A DNA stretch of 6,753 nucleotides from NCBI GenBank assembly GCA_007130745.1, contig SLRW01000107.1:1-6753 (forward strand), read 5' to 3'. Made by a program: the position numbers and the translations under genes. The number at the start of each line of letters is the position of its first letter. Positions within the stretch are counted from its first letter, which is position 1. Under the pieces are notes generated by a model. That model worked only from the letters and a program-made list of their open reading frames with translations, made no database searches and was not told the origin of the DNA. Source of the DNA: Gammaproteobacteria bacterium. Its GTDB lineage: Bacteria; Pseudomonadota; Gammaproteobacteria; UBA5335; SLRW01. Below, in pieces: positions 1-5,440 of the stretch.

Positions 1-197
1 AGCAGGAAGGCGGCGGTCTTGCCGGTGCCGGTCTGGGCCTGGCCGGCGACGTCGCGCCCGGCCAGCATCACGGGCAGAGTCTGCGCCTGAATCGGGGTGC
101 AGTACTCGAAGCCGGTATCGCGCACGCCCTGCATCAGGGCTTCATCAAGGCCCAGAGAGTCAAAACGCACATCACTCAGATGTCGGCTGTCGCTCAT
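1..197 (-). CDS. rhlB: ATP-dependent RNA helicase RhlB, N-terminal part (cut by window edge)
   Basis: DEAD-box RNA helicase; in enteric bacteria RhlB unwinds structured RNA and works with RNase E in the degradosome. Only the first 65 codons are visible, and the gene runs off the left edge. The translation starts MSDSRHLSDVRFDSL. It then carries the Q motif (GFEYCTPIQ, about residues 29-37) and motif I/Walker A (AQTGTGKT, 54-61), preceded by the LAGRDVAGQ segment typical of RhlB. The ATG at 197 is preferred over the in-frame ATG at 206 because the purine-rich AAGGGA at 212-207 sits 9 nt before it and would touch the other start. Divergence from trxA-rho is the E. coli arrangement and supports RhlB over other DEAD-box paralogues. 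The later motifs and C-terminal tail lie outside the window, so the assignment rests on the N-terminus and synteny. Confidence 0.9.
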   Translation of the reverse strand, partial: MSDSRHLSDVRFDSLGLDEALMQGVRDTGFEYCTPIQAQTLPVMLAGRDVAGQAQTGTGKTAAFL

Positions 198-206
198 CGG
201 TGGCAT

Positions 207-212
207 TCCCTT
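207..212 (-). promoter_or_regulatory. rhlB ribosome binding site
   Basis: AAGGGA on the minus strand, 9 nt before the ATG at 197. It decides the start: the alternative in-frame ATG at 206 would directly abut this motif, leaving no spacing. Confidence 0.5.
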
Positions 213-276
213 GTGGCTTGGTTATTCCGGGTCAGGCTTGAAACGCGTCAGCTTTTCGGCTCCAATACAGTTCTGG

Positions 277-292
277 TACGCTGGCAGGCGTA
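277..292. repeat. Short inverted repeat upstream of rhlB
   Basis: TACGC, a 6-nt spacer (TGGCAG), then GCGTA form perfect 5-bp arms about 80 bp upstream of the rhlB start. It could be an operator or a hairpin in the rhlB leader. Arms this short can arise by chance. Confidence 0.25.
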
Positions 293-424
293 GCCGGTTC
301 CGGTTTCGTAATGAAGGCCCGAGCGGACGCGCATATTCTGCCTGAGTTAAGTTGTTACGTCACTTTGGGGATGTCGTCCTGTACTTTGCAGGCGGCTGTG
401 GCGCGACAGGTGGCTCTGCCCGTG

Positions 425-430
425 TTGACA
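425..430 (+). promoter_or_regulatory. Possible -35 element (TTGACA) upstream of trxA
   Basis: A perfect sigma-70 -35 consensus hexamer lies about 100 bp before the trxA start. The best -10-like hexamer downstream, GATAGT at 444-449, leaves only 13 bp of spacing, and the positions giving 16-18 bp are GC-rich and poor. It may therefore be a chance match, or part of a promoter helped by an activator. Confidence 0.2.
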
Positions 431-515
431 ATCGGGTTCCGCGGATAGTGCCCGGGCAGGGCAGAAATACGAGGATGCAACAACCGGTCCCGTTTCGGGC
501 ATAGTCGAAGTATTC

Positions 516-520
516 GGAGG
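516..520 (+). promoter_or_regulatory. trxA ribosome binding site
   Basis: GGAGG lies 9 nt before the GTG at 530. It is the strongest Shine-Dalgarno in the right half of this intergenic region and fixes GTG as the start, since no ATG fits the conserved N-terminus. Confidence 0.7.
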
Positions 521-529
521 TATTTTGTA

Positions 530-856
530 GTGAGCGCTGAGATCAAGCACGTTACCGACGACAGTTTTGAAGCGGATGTTCTGGAGTCCGATGTTCCCGT
601 ACTGGTGGATTACTGGGCCGAGTGGTGCGGACCCTGCAAGATGATTGCGCCGGTGCTTGAGGATATCGCCGGGGACTACGATGGCAAGATGAAGATCGCC
701 AAGCTTAATATAGACGAGAACCCCAATACGCCACCGCGCTACGGTATCCGTGGTATTCCCACGCTGATGTTGTTCAAGAACGGCAATGTGGAGGCCACCA
801 AAGTTGGCGCCCTGTCCAGGTCGCAGCTGACCGCTTTTCTGGACAGTAATCTTTAA
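530..856 (+). CDS. trxA: Thioredoxin 1
   Basis: Small cytoplasmic dithiol-disulfide oxidoreductase that reduces protein disulfides (for example in ribonucleotide reductase and PAPS reductase) and is recycled by thioredoxin reductase. The product is 108 aa, the usual length. It has the active site WCGPC at residues 32-36 (redox Cys33 and Cys36), the buried acidic Asp27, and the cis-proline loop GIPT with Pro77; all match E. coli TrxA counted from Met1. The segments AEWCGPCKMIAP and YGIRGIPTLM are essentially the E. coli sequence. Translation starts at GTG, supported by GGAGG nine bases upstream. The gene ends in tandem stops (TAA TAA, 854-859), which would guard against readthrough. Rho follows on the same strand after a 176-bp leader, the conserved trxA-rho order, so shared transcription is likely. 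Confidence 0.97.
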   Translation: MSAEIKHVTDDSFEADVLESDVPVLVDYWAEWCGPCKMIAPVLEDIAGDYDGKMKIAKLNIDENPNTPPRYGIRGIPTLMLFKNGNVEATKVGALSRSQLTAFLDSNL

Positions 857-861
857 TAAAT

Positions 862-903
862 ACGGGCCCGGGTGGACAGGGGTAGACCCCGCGCCCGGCC
901 CGT
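862..903 (+). repeat. GC-rich stem-loop between trxA and rho
   Basis: Outer arms ACGGGCC (862-868) and GGCCCGT (897-903) are perfectly complementary over 7 bp. After a single C bulge a GGG/CCC step follows, then an internal loop, then an inner GGGG/CCCC stem closed by the tetraloop TAGA (883-886). It begins three bases after the second trxA stop. There is no T-run after it, so it is not a canonical intrinsic terminator. It may protect the trxA 3' end, act as a processing site, or be part of the rho leader fold. Confidence 0.5.
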
Positions 904-917
904 GCTAGATTTAGCAC
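902..917 (+). repeat. Second perfect hairpin in the rho leader
   Basis: GTGCTA (902-907), loop GATT, then TAGCAC (912-917) form a perfect 6-bp stem. Its first two bases are also the last two bases of the larger upstream stem-loop, so the two outer helices compete slightly. No T-run follows. Confidence 0.4.
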
Positions 918-946
918 CGATTCAGGGATTGTGGCCGCAGCAGCCG

Positions 947-977
947 CCTTCCATTACCCCTCCCGATAACATAAACA
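947..977 (+). promoter_or_regulatory. C-rich, G-poor stretch in the rho leader (rut-like)
   Basis: In these 31 bases I count 13 C and a single G, with several pyrimidine-C steps. Unstructured C-rich, G-poor RNA is what the Rho primary site binds. The E. coli rho gene is known to be autoregulated through Rho-dependent termination in its leader. The position, downstream of two stem-loops and about 55 bp before the rho start, fits the same role here. This is an inference from composition and location only. Confidence 0.35.
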
Positions 978-1032
978 GCGCCCGGCGTTTGGTCGTGCGT
1001 GTGAACACAACCCCCTTTCGAGTCTCCAGATA

Positions 1033-2292
1033 ATGAACCTGACTGAACTGAAGCAGAAATCTGCCACTGAAATCATTGATATCGCCCAGTCCATGGGTGT
1101 TGAGGGCACTGCCCGCTCCCGCAAGCAGGACGTCATCTTTGCCGTTCTCAAGCAAATCGCCAAGAAAGGCGACGAGATTCACGGCGATGGCGTGCTGGAA
1201 ATTCTCCAGGACGGATACGGCTTTCTGCGCTCGGCAGACAGCTCCTACCTGGCAGGGCCGGATGATATCTATGTTTCGCCCAGCCAGATCCGGCGCTTCT
1301 CTTTGCGCACCGGGGATACGGTAGCCGGGCGCATCCGGCCACCCAAGGAAGGCGAGCGTTATTTTGCCCTGCTCAAGGTTACGGAAATCAATTTCGAGCC
1401 ACCGGAAAACTCCAAAAACAAAGTCCTGTTCGAGAATCTCACGCCGCTGTTTCCCAAGGATCGGCTGCGTCTGGAGCAGGGCAATGGCAGCACCGAGGAT
1501 CTTACCGCGCGCATCATTGACCTGGTGGCGCCCATCGGCAAGGGTCAGCGCGGACTGATCGTGTCGCCGCCCAAGGCCGGCAAAACCATGCTGCTGCAGA
1601 ATATTGCCCAGAGTATTTCGGCCAATAACCCGGAGGCTTACCTCATCGTGCTGCTGATTGATGAGCGCCCTGAGGAAGTGACTGAGATGGCCCGTTCAGT
1701 GCGCGCGGAAGTGGTTTCCAGCACCTTTGACGAACCTGCCAACCGTCATGTGCAAGTGGCCGAAATGGTCATCGAGAAGGCCAAGCGCCTGGTTGAGCAC
1801 AAGCGTGATGTAGTGATTCTGCTTGATTCCATTACCCGCCTCGCGCGTGCCTATAACACGGTCGTGCCCTCTTCGGGCAAGGTGCTTACCGGCGGCGTGG
1901 ACGCCAATGCCCTGCATCGACCCAAGCGTTTTTTCGGTGCCGCGCGTAACGTTGAAGAGGGCGGCAGCCTGACCATTCTGGCCACGGCGCTGGTGGAAAC
2001 CGGCTCGCGAATGGATGATGTGATCTACGAGGAGTTCAAGGGCACCGGCAACATGGAGGTGCATCTGGACCGGCGCATTTCCGAGAAGCGCATATTCCCC
2101 GCGCTGCACATCAATCGCTCCGGTACGCGCCGCGAGGAATTGCTGTGTACGCCGGAAGAGCTGCAGAAGATCTGGGTCCTGCGCAAACTGTTGCATTCCA
2201 TGGATGAACTACAGGCTGCCGAGTTCCTGCTTGATCGCCTCAAGGACGTCAAGACCAACGAGGAATTCTTCCAGTCCATGAAGCGCCAGTAA
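1033..2292 (+). CDS. rho: Transcription termination factor Rho
   Basis: Hexameric RNA-dependent ATPase/helicase that loads on C-rich nascent RNA and releases RNA polymerase. The product is 419 aa, identical in length to E. coli Rho, with colinear motifs. The N-terminal helical domain begins MNLTELK. The cold-shock-like primary RNA-binding domain has GYGFLRSADSSYLAGPDDIY (61-80); Tyr62 replaces the E. coli Phe62, a conservative change. The P-loop is PPKAGKT (179-185, Lys181 and Lys184), Walker B is VILLD (261-265), and the Q/R-loop region around VLTGGVDANALHRPKRFFG spans 284-302. The arginine finger in SGTRREEL falls at Arg366. The start is chosen from the conserved N-terminus; the Shine-Dalgarno is weak (GAG at 1020-1022). 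The ATG overlaps an upstream in-frame stop as TAATG. No rho-like insertion or truncation is seen. It ends four bases from the stop of the convergent ATP-grasp gene. Confidence 0.98.
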   Translation: MNLTELKQKSATEIIDIAQSMGVEGTARSRKQDVIFAVLKQIAKKGDEIHGDGVLEILQDGYGFLRSADSSYLAGPDDIYVSPSQIRRFSLRTGDTVAGRIRPPKEGERYFALLKVTEINFEPPENSKNKVLFENLTPLFPKDRLRLEQGNGSTEDLTARIIDLVAPIGKGQRGLIVSPPKAGKTMLLQNIAQSISANNPEAYLIVLLIDERPEEVTEMARSVRAEVVSSTFDEPANRHVQVAEMVIEKAKRLVEHKRDVVILLDSITRLARAYNTVVPSSGKVLTGGVDANALHRPKRFFGAARNVEEGGSLTILATALVETGSRMDDVIYEEFKGTGNMEVHLDRRISEKRIFPALHINRSGTRREELLCTPEELQKIWVLRKLLHSMDELQAAEFLLDRLKDVKTNEEFFQSMKRQ

Positions 2293-2296
2293 GCGC

Positions 2297-3256
2297 TCAG
2301 TCTGTCTGCTTGACCAGTTTTTGCCCCAGTGTCACCCGTTGTGCGGCGTTTGACGGTATGGGGTTGATGTTGTCGGCTGCTCTCAGGCGATGAAGCAGGC
2401 CACAGTGGTTGGCCAACTGGATGCTTAGTCCGGGGCGTGCATTAAGTTCAAGCAGCAAGGGGCCGTGCGTCGGGTCCAGCACCACATCTACCCCCAGATA
2501 GCCCAGCTCGGTAAAATCGTGGCAGCGGGCAGCCAGTAACAGCAGGGTTTCCCAGTCCGGCAGTTGCAGTCCGGCCAGCGGATAGCCGGTGTCGGGATGG
2601 CGCTGCGCAGGTCTTTCGTAATGCACCCCGTGGGCGGTTATTCCGCTGAACATATCCACGCCCACCCCGATCGCGCCCTGATGCAGGTTGGCCTTGCCCC
2701 CGGAGCCGCTGGTCGGCAGGCGCAACATGGCCATCAGAGGAACCCCCTTGTAGACCACCATGCGGATATCGGGAATGCCACGGAAACTGATGTGTTTGAA
2801 AAGCGGATCAGGTTTCACGCGGTATTCAATAATAGCGCGATCACTGGAGCCGGAAAGACTGTAGAGCCCGCTGAGAATATTGGATACATGAAAGCGCAGG
2901 GCGTCGATCCTCAGTGGGCGACCGTCACCTCGCATGTAACTGGTGCGCTTGCCCTGGCCTATACGCTCGTGGATGACCAGAATCCCATTGCCTCCGCTGC
3001 CATGGGCCGGTTTGATCACGAAATCCCCATGCGCCTCCAGGAGTTCGCCCAGCTTGCGGTTCTGGTGTTCTGTTTCGATCACGGCGAAGGTTTCCGGCAC
3101 GGCAATACCGTTGGCGATGGCCCGCTCGCGGGTGATCAGCTTGTCATCCACCAGGGGGTAGAGCCGACGCGGATTATGGCGCTGGATGTAGTCCAGGTTG
3201 CGGCGGTTCATGCTCAGAATGCCGGCTGTGCGCAGGCGCCGCAGTACCCCGGTCAT
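2297..3256 (-). CDS. RimK-related ATP-grasp ligase (alpha-L-glutamate ligase-related family, TIGR02291 type)
   Basis: Predicted cytoplasmic ATP-grasp enzyme of 319 aa that would join an amino acid or peptide to a carboxylate via an acyl-phosphate; the substrate is unknown. It has no signal peptide or membrane segment. Visible ATP-grasp elements are VDDKLITRERA (36-46), FVIKPAHGSGGNGI (79-92, ATP-binding Lys82 and glycine-rich loop), IIEYRV (142-147), DIRMVVYKG (163-171), a basic/glycine segment from RLPTSG to GVGVD (179-201), and LLLELNARPGLSIQ (267-280), where Glu270 and Asn272 are the expected Mg2+ ligands. The frame opens 14 codons further upstream, but the ATG at 3256 is chosen. It forms an ATGA overlap with the preceding gene, has GGAG seven bases before it, and gives the length expected for the family as I recall it. 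It is the last gene of the three-gene set and converges on rho. The glutamate specificity in the family name is inherited from RimK and unproven here. Confidence 0.85.
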   Translation of the reverse strand: MTGVLRRLRTAGILSMNRRNLDYIQRHNPRRLYPLVDDKLITRERAIANGIAVPETFAVIETEHQNRKLGELLEAHGDFVIKPAHGSGGNGILVIHERIGQGKRTSYMRGDGRPLRIDALRFHVSNILSGLYSLSGSSDRAIIEYRVKPDPLFKHISFRGIPDIRMVVYKGVPLMAMLRLPTSGSGGKANLHQGAIGVGVDMFSGITAHGVHYERPAQRHPDTGYPLAGLQLPDWETLLLLAARCHDFTELGYLGVDVVLDPTHGPLLLELNARPGLSIQLANHCGLLHRLRAADNINPIPSNAAQRVTLGQKLVKQTD

Positions 3257-4806
3257 GACTGCGCTCCGTGCCCCCACAGGGCGTGACGGAAGCGCCACAG
3301 TTCACTCAGGCGGTAACCGGTATAACGCCCCAACAAAAGCAACAGCGCCAGCACGATCAGCAGGGTTTCCGGAAACACGAATACCATATGTGTGACCAGT
3401 GGTCGGGTCATCAGCAGATAACCCAGCACGGCGGTGAACAGGCTGCCGGCGGCCTGCCCCATGGCTTCGCTGGCCCCCTGTTCTTCCCACACCACCGACA
3501 TGCGCTCTATGGTCATGGCCAGAATGACCATGGGGAAGACCGAGATGACCAGACCCTGCTGATAGCCGAGCAGGTTGCTGACGATGCTGACCAGGGCCAT
3601 CATCATGATCACCAGGGTCAGTACGGCGGCGATGCGCGGGACGAAAAGCAATTGCAGTCGCTCAAGATAAAATCGCATCAACAGTCCGGTGCCGACCAGC
3701 AGGGTGAACAGACCAATCCCCAACAGCAACCGGGTTTCAATAAAGGCCAGGGCGATCAGTACCGGCATGAAGGTGCCAAAGGTGCGGATGCCGATCATGT
3801 TGCGCATGAAAACGACCAGCAGCGCGCCGATGGGCAGGGTAAACAGGATGCGATAAAGGTTCTGGGTCTCAACCGGCAGGCCCATCAGGGAAAAATCGGT
3901 CAGCGGGGAATCCTGTACCTCGGGCAGTGCCTGGATCAGTTCGGCTTGTGGGCGCACGTGACGGGCCACGGAGAATCGCACCTGGCCACTTGTGGCGCCG
4001 GAGAGTTCGAGTAGCGGGCGCTCGCCCGCATGCCAGATCAGGAAGTCCTTGGGTAATTCCCGGCGTTCACCGGTGCGGGGGTCAAAGATCAGCCACTGCT
4101 GGCCGTTGTGCACAGCCAGCAGGGTCTGGATACGGGCCCGGCGCATACCGTCATCCATTTGCAGGCCGTGCACGGGACGTGCGGCAATGCGTGCGCCGGC
4201 TAGCAAATGGGCAAGCTGGTGGCTCCATTCCGGTGAATCGGGCTGGTAATCGGCGCGGATAATACGCACATCTTCGCTGGGTTCGGCGGCATTGAGTCGG
4301 GCCAGCAGATTGCGGCTGAAGGTTTCTATATCGGCCGAGCGCTGGCGTACTTCCTCAAGCACCGAAAGGATAGCAGGGCCCGAGGGGTCCGGATAATCCG
4401 GTATGGCCGGGGGGAGTGGCTGGGCCCCCAGGGCATCGGTGCTGGCGGTGCCGTCGCGGTAGAATACCGCGCGGTAATACAGGCTCTGGGTTCCGCCACT
4501 GCGGCGCACCGACCAGATGGCATGGCGGCCACCATTGACCTGCTCGGTGGTCAGGCCGAAATCACGAGTCACAAAATCCTCGCTGATGCGCGAGAATCCG
4601 GGTTGATTCTCCGGCAGCGGCAGTTCTACACGTACCGGCACTCTTTCGTCGGCGGTAAAGTTGATATGGGCTTCTACCGCCCAGGCGTCGTCCATCTGTC
4701 CGGGTAACAGGGGTAAATGGAGATTGAATACCTTGTGATAGAGCGAGGCGCCCGCTACCAGCAATAGCAGGCCGATCAACACCACGAACTGGCGGCGATG
4801 CCTCAT
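3253..4806 (-). CDS. Inactive transglutaminase-like / 7TM membrane protein
   Basis: Predicted inner-membrane protein of 517 aa matching the inactive transglutaminase plus 7TM architecture (Pfam Transglut_i_TM and 7TM_transglut). A basic N-terminus (MRHRR) and one hydrophobic anchor (about 7-27) precede a large soluble domain (28-318). Its 194-245 part resembles a transglutaminase core, ending in QWLIFDPRTG with Asp242 where the triad acid is expected. There is no cysteine anywhere in the protein, so the catalytic nucleophile is absent. Seven helices follow at about 319-334, 344-357, 360-377, 391-412, 418-433, 451-467 and 472-493, then a basic tail. Positive charges (R335/R341, R378/R383/R390, and the tail) suggest a cytoplasmic C-terminus and a periplasmic soluble domain. 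The start at 4806 overlaps the protease stop as ATGA and has no clear Shine-Dalgarno, so translational coupling is likely. The function is unknown; a scaffold or sensor linking its two neighbours is a reasonable guess. Confidence 0.85.
   Translation of the reverse strand: MRHRRQFVVLIGLLLLVAGASLYHKVFNLHLPLLPGQMDDAWAVEAHINFTADERVPVRVELPLPENQPGFSRISEDFVTRDFGLTTEQVNGGRHAIWSVRRSGGTQSLYYRAVFYRDGTASTDALGAQPLPPAIPDYPDPSGPAILSVLEEVRQRSADIETFSRNLLARLNAAEPSEDVRIIRADYQPDSPEWSHQLAHLLAGARIAARPVHGLQMDDGMRRARIQTLLAVHNGQQWLIFDPRTGERRELPKDFLIWHAGERPLLELSGATSGQVRFSVARHVRPQAELIQALPEVQDSPLTDFSLMGLPVETQNLYRILFTLPIGALLVVFMRNMIGIRTFGTFMPVLIALAFIETRLLLGIGLFTLLVGTGLLMRFYLERLQLLFVPRIAAVLTLVIMMMALVSIVSNLLGYQQGLVISVFPMVILAMTIERMSVVWEEQGASEAMGQAAGSLFTAVLGYLLMTRPLVTHMVFVFPETLLIVLALLLLLGRYTGYRLSELWRFRHALWGHGAQS
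3264..3267 (-). promoter_or_regulatory. Ribosome binding site of the ATP-grasp gene
   Basis: GGAG on the minus strand, inside the 3' end of the membrane-protein gene and 7 nt before the ATG at 3256. It decides the start in favour of the overlapping ATGA and against the upstream in-frame ATG at 3298. Confidence 0.55.
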
Positions 4807-5327
4807 TCGGGGCAGCCCGGACTCAGGGTCTTGCTCACCGCCGGGTCAATCAGTACCGCATCAGCCAGGAAACGCCGCCCCAGTAGCACAGGGTAAGTGA
4901 GTTCGCTGCGATCGGTGAGGTTGAATTCGGCACGGTGGATTATGCCGTCAAGGCAGAACTCCAGCTCGACCACCGGCCGTCGATCACGCTCGCCGGAGTG
5001 CTGGACAATGCGTGTATGGCGTGTCAGTGGGCGCTCAAGTGAAATGCTTTCCCCGTCCGCTTCAAAGACGAAACTTACCCATTCGTCGTCATCGCCCTCA
5101 CGCTCGAAATATTCAATATTCAGCGCATGCATGGAGCTGGTGTTGGCGCCACTGTCCATGCGCGCATCTACCTTGAGTCCGCTGTCGAGCAGGGTGATGG
5201 TTTCGGCGTAACCGACCACGATCCGGTCCGGTTTTTCACCGTTGCCGTTTTGCGGGACGTCGCCGGCGAGGGCCGGCGCCAGGGCAAGCCCTGCCACGAG
5301 GAGGAAAGCGGTGGTGACATACTTCAT
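4803..5327 (-). CDS. Exported retropepsin-like protease (COG4067 / PF05618, often named 'ATP-dependent zinc protease')
   Basis: 174-aa protein with a signal peptide: MKY, a hydrophobic core (about 5-18), and an ALA cleavage motif ending at Ala21. The mature part is retropepsin-like: ARMDSGANTSSMHA (55-68) holds the Asp58-Ser59-Gly60 catalytic-type motif, and YPVLLGRRFL (145-154) is the downstream hydrophobic-Gly motif typical of the fold. RimB of the Pseudomonas rimABK operon is a member of this family acting with a RimK ligase, which links the family to glutamyl ligases. Aspartic chemistry is inferred from the DSG motif; the usual zinc/ATP product name is probably a misnomer. An upstream in-frame ATG at 5420 would add 31 residues before the signal peptide. 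The ATG at 5327 is preferred because AGGAG lies ten bases before it and it leaves a clean signal sequence. It is the first gene of the triad, 104 bp after purD. Confidence 0.82.
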   Translation of the reverse strand: MKYVTTAFLLVAGLALAPALAGDVPQNGNGEKPDRIVVGYAETITLLDSGLKVDARMDSGANTSSMHALNIEYFEREGDDDEWVSFVFEADGESISLERPLTRHTRIVQHSGERDRRPVVELEFCLDGIIHRAEFNLTDRSELTYPVLLGRRFLADAVLIDPAVSKTLSPGCPE

Positions 5328-5337
5328 GCGCTGCTTG

Positions 5338-5342
5338 CTCCT
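5338..5342 (-). promoter_or_regulatory. Ribosome binding site of the retropepsin-like gene
   Basis: AGGAG on the minus strand, 10 nt before the ATG at 5327. It supports the start that places the signal peptide at the N-terminus. Confidence 0.55.
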
Positions 5343-5416
5343 GGGCGGCAGTGATCCGTGGCACGCATCCCGGTGCGTTCGATTGCTGTCTGGGCACATA
5401 CGCCACTGCCATCCCG

Positions 5417-5440
5417 GCACAGTCTGCCAGACTATAGTGC
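5417..5440 (-). repeat. Stem-loop overlapping the purD stop codon
   Basis: Read on the minus strand: GCAC, a TAT bulge, AGTCT, loop GGC, AGACT, GTGC. That is nine base pairs in two blocks, with the TAG stop of purD inside the left arm. No T-run follows (CGGGATGG), so it is not a standard intrinsic terminator. It could stabilise the purD 3' end, attenuate readthrough into the protease-like gene, or serve as an operator-like palindrome. Confidence 0.4.

Larger units (their letters stand above)
198..529. other. Divergent intergenic region between rhlB and trxA
   Basis: These 332 bp must hold the promoters of rhlB (leftward) and trxA-rho (rightward) unless transcription enters from elsewhere. 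I see no convincing gene: the short open frames here lack family resemblance and good start signals. Recognisable items are an inverted repeat at 277-292, a tandem CCGGTT hexamer at 294-305, a TTGACA hexamer at 425-430, and the trxA ribosome binding site at 516-520. I could not find a complete -35/-10 pair with normal spacing on either strand. Confidence 0.6.

Noticed and set aside
97..345. Plus-strand open frame of 82 aa spanning the rhlB start and the intergenic region
   Set aside because: It is Arg/Ser-rich, overlaps the rhlB 5' end antisense, and has no good ribosome binding site or conserved motif.
862..917. Intrinsic terminator for trxA
   Set aside because: The stem-loops are strong, but neither is followed by a T-run on the plus strand, and rho is expected to be co-transcribed.
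1696..2196. Minus-strand open frame of 166 aa inside rho
   Set aside because: It lies wholly antisense to the highly conserved rho catalytic core, with no family resemblance.
2564..3286. Plus-strand open frame of 240 aa opposite the ATP-grasp gene
   Set aside because: It is antisense to a gene with intact ATP-grasp motifs, lacks recognisable domains or a ribosome binding site, and reflects high GC content at codon third positions.
3268..4014. Long plus-strand open frame (248 aa, very Gln/His/Asp-rich) inside the membrane-protein gene
   Set aside because: It is the antisense reading of hydrophobic-helix codons, which gives exactly this Gln/His-rich composition. It resembles no family and has no supported start. 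The minus-strand gene has clear architecture and coupled neighbours.
5366..5417. CATCCCGG occurring twice (5366-5373 and 5410-5417) in the purD-protease gap
   Set aside because: Two copies of an 8-mer in GC-rich DNA, without a regular spacing or a known regulator, are not distinguishable from chance.
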